Positions 14,508 through 17,881 of a stretch of DNA of 17,881 nt are shown here, piece by piece. A program made the position numbers and the translations under genes. Positions within the stretch are counted from its first letter, which is position 1. The number at the start of each line of letters is the position of its first letter. The stretch is from Oscillospiraceae bacterium (lineage in GTDB: Bacteria > Bacillota > Clostridia > Saccharofermentanales > Saccharofermentanaceae): contig CADBNJ010000002.1 of NCBI GenBank assembly GCA_902795955.1, positions 1 to 17,881 of the forward strand. Reading direction: 5' to 3'. The notes under the pieces are model-generated. The model was not told the origin of the DNA, did no database searches, and saw only the letters and a list, made by a program, of their open reading frames with translations.

Positions 14508-15394
14508 TGCCGGATAACATTACGTCTCAGCTTGTATCCTCACTGTGTCCGGAGCGCCCCGCAGACGGCCACAAAGGCACTTTCGGCATGGCGCTCATCA
14601 TAGCAGGAAGCAGGTACATGCCGGGGGCACAGACACTGACCGCCATGTCAGCTCTGAGGAGCGGCGTGGGGATGGTGCGCGTATTTGCCCCTGATGACAG
14701 TCTGATGTCCACAAGCATTAACTGTCCGTGTGCACTCCTGTCTGCCTGGGGAGACACTGTCTCATCGGCTCTCAGACAGTTTGACATGTATCTTAAGAAG
14801 GCAACAGCGGTGGGGATCGGGCCGGGTCTGGACGAGAAGGATCCGAGATCTTATGCGCTCCTCCAGCATGCGGTAATAAATGCACCGAGGCTCGTAATAG
14901 ATGCCGGTGCTCTTAATATCCTTGCCCGGGAGAGCCGGGTGTTTTATCCGCTGCTTAGGGAACGCGCTGATAAGGAAGGTTTTGAACCTGCCGTTCTGAC
15001 GCCGCATGTGGGGGAGTTCAGGAGACTTACTGCCTCAGAAGAAGCTCGGGATATGAGCCTTGAAGACAGCTGTATGCATTTTGCACTACAGAACAAGTGC
15101 GTAACGGTTGCAAAAACACACAAAACCATAGTGTCGGATGCGGAAGGTAAGTGTTATATTAATACTGTCGGCTGCGACGGACTTGCCAAGGGCGGATCGG
15201 GAGATGTCCTGACCGGACTTATTACGGGATTCCTTGCACAGGGTATGAAGGCGGATGAAGCCGCGATCGCGGGAGTATATCTGCACGGCCTGAGCGGTGA
15301 TCTGGCAAGCGATGATATAGGAAGAAGAGTCATGATTCCTGAGGATATTCCCGGATATTATGATGAGGCTTTTGCAAAGACCGGCTGGGTATAA
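14504..15394 (+). CDS. nnrD: ADP-dependent NAD(P)H-hydrate dehydratase
   Basis: A 296-residue metabolite-repair enzyme that converts damaged NAD(P)H hydrate back to NAD(P)H using ADP or ATP. It is the stand-alone C-terminal (ribokinase-like) half of YjeF; the epimerase half NnrE is not present in the window. Motifs are [14 protein letters not shown] near the N-terminus, [18 protein letters not shown], and the nucleotide/catalytic loop [15 protein letters not shown] near residue 230. In the usual DADALN motif the second aspartate is glycine here (G135 in VIDAGALN). Two adjacent ATGs occur: 14504 overlaps the metA stop but is only 1 nt after GGGGAGG (14496-14502), while 14507 has better spacing and may be the true start. 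In many Bacillota nnrD sits next to alr (with acpS upstream), and that neighbourhood is partly kept here. Confidence 0.92.
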   Translation: MMPDNITSQLVSSLCPERPADGHKGTFGMALIIAGSRYMPGAQTLTAMSALRSGVGMVRVFAPDDSLMSTSINCPCALLSAWGDTVSSALRQFDMYLKKATAVGIGPGLDEKDPRSYALLQHAVINAPRLVIDAGALNILARESRVFYPLLRERADKEGFEPAVLTPHVGEFRRLTASEEARDMSLEDSCMHFALQNKCVTVAKTHKTIVSDAEGKCYINTVGCDGLAKGGSGDVLTGLITGFLAQGMKADEAAIAGVYLHGLSGDLASDDIGRRVMIPEDIPGYYDEAFAKTGWV

Positions 15395-15428
15395 TACTGA
15401 CATAATTACTGACGGAGATGATGAGCAA

Positions 15429-16568
15429 GTGAAGACAATTACATCTGACGTTTTTGACCGTTCCTGTGTGGAGATAGATCTTGACGCGCTTAGTCACAAC
15501 TACAATGAGATAAGAAGGATAACTTCGCCTGAGGCCGAGATAATGGCAGTCGTTAAGGCTGATGCATACGGCCACGGTGCGGTGAGATGCGCCAGGACGC
15601 TTATCGGATGCGGCGCGTCATACCTGTGCGTTGCAACGATAGGCGAGGCCATAGAGCTGCGTGAGGCGGGGATCAAGACACCCATCCTCATACTCGGATA
15701 CACAGATCCGCTGCACTTCAAGGATGTCGTCAAGTATGACATCGATCAGGCCGTATACGACCTTGAGGCGGCAAAGATCCTGTCTAAGGAGGCTGTAGCT
15801 CAGAATAAGACGGTAAGGATACACATTAAGCTCGATACGGGCATGGGAAGGCTTGGATTCATATCTGACGGCAGTTCCACGGAGGATATCGTTGAGATAT
15901 GCCGGCTCCCGGGTCTTGACCACTACGGTGTCTTCTCGCATTTTGCGGTAGCGGATACTGAGGACGATGAGTATACGATGAAGCAGTTCGTGAGCTTCAT
16001 GAGTGAGCTCGATCAGCTCGCCAAGTGCGGGATAACCTTTGAGAAGAGGCATATTTGCAACAGTGCCGGAATAATGAGATTCCCCGGGATGCATCTGGAC
16101 ATGGTGCGTGCCGGCATAATCCTGTACGGCCTCATGCCTCCGGGATGTCCCGCTCCCAAGCAGGATATCGACCTCGTTCCCGTCATGTCCTGGTATGCGA
16201 AGGTAATACATGCGAAGACTGTGCCCGTCGGAACTTCCGTGAGCTACGGAAGGCACTTCAAGGCCGGAAGACCTACCAGGGTTCTCACCGTATCTATCGG
16301 TTACGCCGACGGACTGTCCAGGAGGTATTCTGACGGATTCGAGCTGATCGTGGCAGGTCAGCGTGCCCCCATAATCGGCAATGTCTGTATGGATATGTGC
16401 ATGCTCGATGCAACCGATATAAAAGACTACGTCGGAGTAAGGTCCCTTGTGACCGTATTCGGCAAGCACAGGTCAGTCGATGAACTGGCTGAATATCTGG
16501 GCACTATCAATTACGAGATAACATGTATCATCGGCAAGCGTGTGCCGAGGGTATATTCGGACAAATAA
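15429..16568 (+). CDS. alr: Alanine racemase
   Basis: A PLP enzyme of 379 residues that interconverts L- and D-alanine in the cytoplasm and supplies D-Ala for peptidoglycan. The PLP lysine is K43 in AVVKADAYGHGA; the second catalytic base is Y273 in SYGRHFKA; LDTGMGRLGF and GNVCMDMCMLD are further family signatures. The N-terminus EIDLDALSHNYNEI is where the family normally begins, about 15 residues in. I chose GTG 15429 as start because it gives the usual length; GGAG at 15414-15417 lies 11 nt upstream, which is long. An in-frame ATG at 15360 would add 23 residues unlike the family and overlap nnrD by 35 nt. The stop is 19 nt before the transketolase start. Confidence 0.94.
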   Translation: MKTITSDVFDRSCVEIDLDALSHNYNEIRRITSPEAEIMAVVKADAYGHGAVRCARTLIGCGASYLCVATIGEAIELREAGIKTPILILGYTDPLHFKDVVKYDIDQAVYDLEAAKILSKEAVAQNKTVRIHIKLDTGMGRLGFISDGSSTEDIVEICRLPGLDHYGVFSHFAVADTEDDEYTMKQFVSFMSELDQLAKCGITFEKRHICNSAGIMRFPGMHLDMVRAGIILYGLMPPGCPAPKQDIDLVPVMSWYAKVIHAKTVPVGTSVSYGRHFKAGRPTRVLTVSIGYADGLSRRYSDGFELIVAGQRAPIIGNVCMDMCMLDATDIKDYVGVRSLVTVFGKHRSVDELAEYLGTINYEITCIIGKRVPRVYSDK

Positions 16569-16587
16569 TTATTACGGAAGGTTAGTT

Positions 16588-17448
16588 ATGGATCAGCAGA
16601 AACTTAATGAATTGAAGCTTACCGCGGCAAGAGTAAGAAGATGGGTCGTAGAAGGCGTGTACTGCGCCAACAGCGGTCATCCGGGCGGATCTCTGTCGTG
16701 CACTGACATCATCACATACCTGTATAATGAGGGTATGCGCATCGATCCCGCCAATCCCAAGGACCCCGCCAGAGACAGGTTCGTCCTCTCCAAGGGACAC
16801 TGCGCCCCGGCTCTCTACTCCGTGCTGGGACTCCGCGGCTACTTCGACATTAACGAGATGAAGAATCTCAGGAAGATAGACTCATTCCTCCAGGGACATC
16901 CGTGCATCACGCATACGCCCGGCATCGACATGTCGACGGGCTCGCTGGGACAGGGAATATCCGCTGCCGTGGGAATGGCGCTGGCAGGCAAGGTTGACGG
17001 CATGGACTATAATGTTTTCTCCGTTCTCGGCGATGGCGAAATGCAGGAAGGCCAGGTTTGGGAGGCGCTGATGAGCGCTGCTCACTATAAGCTCGATAAC
17101 CTCTGCGCATTCCTCGACAATAACGGGCTCCAGATCGACGGCAAAGTCGACGATGTCATGAGCCTGGGAGACATTGAGGCCAAGGCGAAGGCTTTCGGGT
17201 GGAATACGATGGTGATAGACGGCCATGATTTCAATGAGATAGATAAGGCGGTAGGAGCCTTCAAGAGTCACAAGGGTGAAGGCAAGCCGTTCTTCGTTAT
17301 CTGCAAGACACATAAGGGCAAGGGCGTATCGTTCATGTACGATAACCCCGGATTCCACGGCAAGGCTCCCTCTGATGAGGAGTACAAGATAGCAGTTGAG
17401 GAGCTCGACAGAGCAATCGAAGAGGCTGAGAAGGAGGTCAACGCATGA
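16588..17448 (+). CDS. Transketolase, N-terminal (TPP-binding) subunit
   Basis: This 286-residue protein is the first half of a split transketolase, the TPP enzyme that moves two-carbon ketol units in the non-oxidative pentose phosphate pathway. The TPP/Mg motif runs from GDGEMQEG (148-155) to the paired asparagines DNN (177-179). Conserved histidines are H31 (SGHPGG), H71 (KGHCAPALY) and H104 (LQGHPC), and DMSTGSLGQG is also typical. Splitting into two genes is common in Clostridia and archaea. GGAAGG at 16576-16581, 6 nt before ATG 16588, sets the start; an in-frame ATG at 16540 would lie inside alr. The stop overlaps the next start as ATGA, as expected for subunits made in equal amounts. 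Confidence 0.95.
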   Translation: MDQQKLNELKLTAARVRRWVVEGVYCANSGHPGGSLSCTDIITYLYNEGMRIDPANPKDPARDRFVLSKGHCAPALYSVLGLRGYFDINEMKNLRKIDSFLQGHPCITHTPGIDMSTGSLGQGISAAVGMALAGKVDGMDYNVFSVLGDGEMQEGQVWEALMSAAHYKLDNLCAFLDNNGLQIDGKVDDVMSLGDIEAKAKAFGWNTMVIDGHDFNEIDKAVGAFKSHKGEGKPFFVICKTHKGKGVSFMYDNPGFHGKAPSDEEYKIAVEELDRAIEEAEKEVNA

Positions 17449-17881
17449 GCATGATGGCAACCAGAGAAGCCTACGGTAAGGCTTTGGTCGAATTCGGAGA
17501 GGATAAGAGGATAGTGGTATTTGACGCCGATCTGTCAGGATCGACTAATACGGCAAAGTTCAAGGCGGCATACCCGGAGAGGTTCTTTGACATGGGCATC
17601 GCCGAAGCAAACATGACTGCAGTTGCAGCAGGAATGGCCACGACGGGCAAGATAGCATTCATCTCCTCGTTCGCGACATTCGCTTCAATGCGTAACTGTG
17701 AGCAGGTCAGGAATTCCGTATGCTATCCCGATCTGGACGTTAAGATCTGCGCGACACACGCAGGTCTGTCGGTAGGTGAGGACGGTGCGTCTCACCAGTG
17801 CCTTGAGGATCTCGCCGTCATGCGTGCGATCCCGAACATCAAGGTTATCTGCCCGGCAGACGCTGCATCGACCAGAATGGC
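17445..17881 (+). CDS. Transketolase, C-terminal (pyrimidine-binding) subunit, 3' truncated by window
   Basis: The first 145 residues of the second transketolase subunit, cut by the window end; the full protein is usually a little over 300 residues. It pairs with the preceding subunit to form the active site. Visible motifs are ATREAYGKAL at the N-terminus, DADLSGSTNT, and RFFDMGIAEANMTAVAAGMA, which contains the glutamate that activates the TPP pyrimidine ring. The following SFATFASMR and THAGLSVGEDGASHQ blocks are typical of transketolase and DXS. The partner gene upstream and the lack of an N-terminal TPP domain exclude DXS. AAGGAGG at 17431-17437 lies 7 nt before ATG 17445, inside the end of the first subunit gene. 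Confidence 0.95.
   Translation, partial: MSMMATREAYGKALVEFGEDKRIVVFDADLSGSTNTAKFKAAYPERFFDMGIAEANMTAVAAGMATTGKIAFISSFATFASMRNCEQVRNSVCYPDLDVKICATHAGLSVGEDGASHQCLEDLAVMRAIPNIKVICPADAASTRM

Noticed and set aside
15360..15428. Earlier ATG start for alanine racemase
   Set aside because: It would overlap nnrD by 35 nt and add residues unlike the family N-terminus; GTG 15429 gives the usual length.
15618..16469. Long open frame (283 codons) on the minus strand
   Set aside because: It is the antisense of alr, whose catalytic motifs are intact; the translated protein has no recognisable motif and no ribosome site, and such shadow frames are common in this GC range.
1..17881. tRNA/rRNA genes, CRISPR arrays, insertion sequences, phage or defence genes
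   Set aside because: Almost all DNA is accounted for by recognised coding sequence, and the short gaps show no repeat arrays, cloverleaf-like sequence or transposase ends.

Overview
The window looks like chromosome of an anaerobic, low-to-mid GC Bacillota, probably a plant-fibre-degrading member of the Clostridia. This rests on recognised families: two GH94 beta-glucan phosphorylases, HPr kinase/phosphorylase with WhiA, an acetyl-CoA-type MetA, a split transketolase, strong GGAGG ribosome sites and TTG/GTG starts. I cannot name the genus. I see no RNA gene, IS element, phage gene or CRISPR array, and every large reading frame is intact. No gene-free stretch exceeds 300 bases; the longest are 131 nt (407-537) and 152 nt (9394-9545).

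Region 1 (1-7096, + strand). The tail of a cellobiose phosphorylase ends at a strong intrinsic terminator. A new, tightly overlapping run follows: cellodextrin phosphorylase, a thiol peroxidase of the Bcp/PrxQ type, hprK, a murB fused to the C-terminal domain of RapZ, and whiA. Junctions are +1 or -4 nt overlaps or 1-2 nt gaps, so this reads as one operon. In most Clostridia the order is hprK-murB-rapZ-yvcK-whiA. Here the RapZ P-loop domain and yvcK are absent, and only the RapZ C-terminal domain survives, welded in frame to MurB. This is the most unusual feature of the window.

Region 2 (7088-9393, - strand). A two-gene ABC exporter (12-TM permease plus BcrA-like ATPase) converges on whiA, with a 9-bp overlap of the two stop ends.

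Region 3 (9394-9545). The divergent intergenic region holds four GACA-ending hexamers spaced 10, 11 and 10 bp apart. They are flanked by a perfect 12-bp inverted repeat that places AT-rich -10-like boxes facing outward on both strands. This is a good candidate for a response-regulator operator shared by the exporter and the gene to its right.

Region 4 (9546-17881, + strand). A membrane-anchored PQQ-like beta-propeller is followed by a small protein of unknown function, then a small membrane protein. Next come a shortened uridine-kinase-like protein, metA (Glu111, so acetyl-CoA is predicted), nnrD, alr, and the two subunits of a split transketolase, the second cut by the window end. Spacing is tight (overlaps to about 50 nt), and no terminator is visible between them.

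Together the genes join beta-glucan phosphorolysis and its catabolite-control kinase to cell-wall precursor synthesis (MurB, Alr) and the division/wall-linked factor WhiA. The MurB-RapZ fusion is the obvious candidate for a direct metabolic link between carbon supply and peptidoglycan synthesis, but that function is inference.
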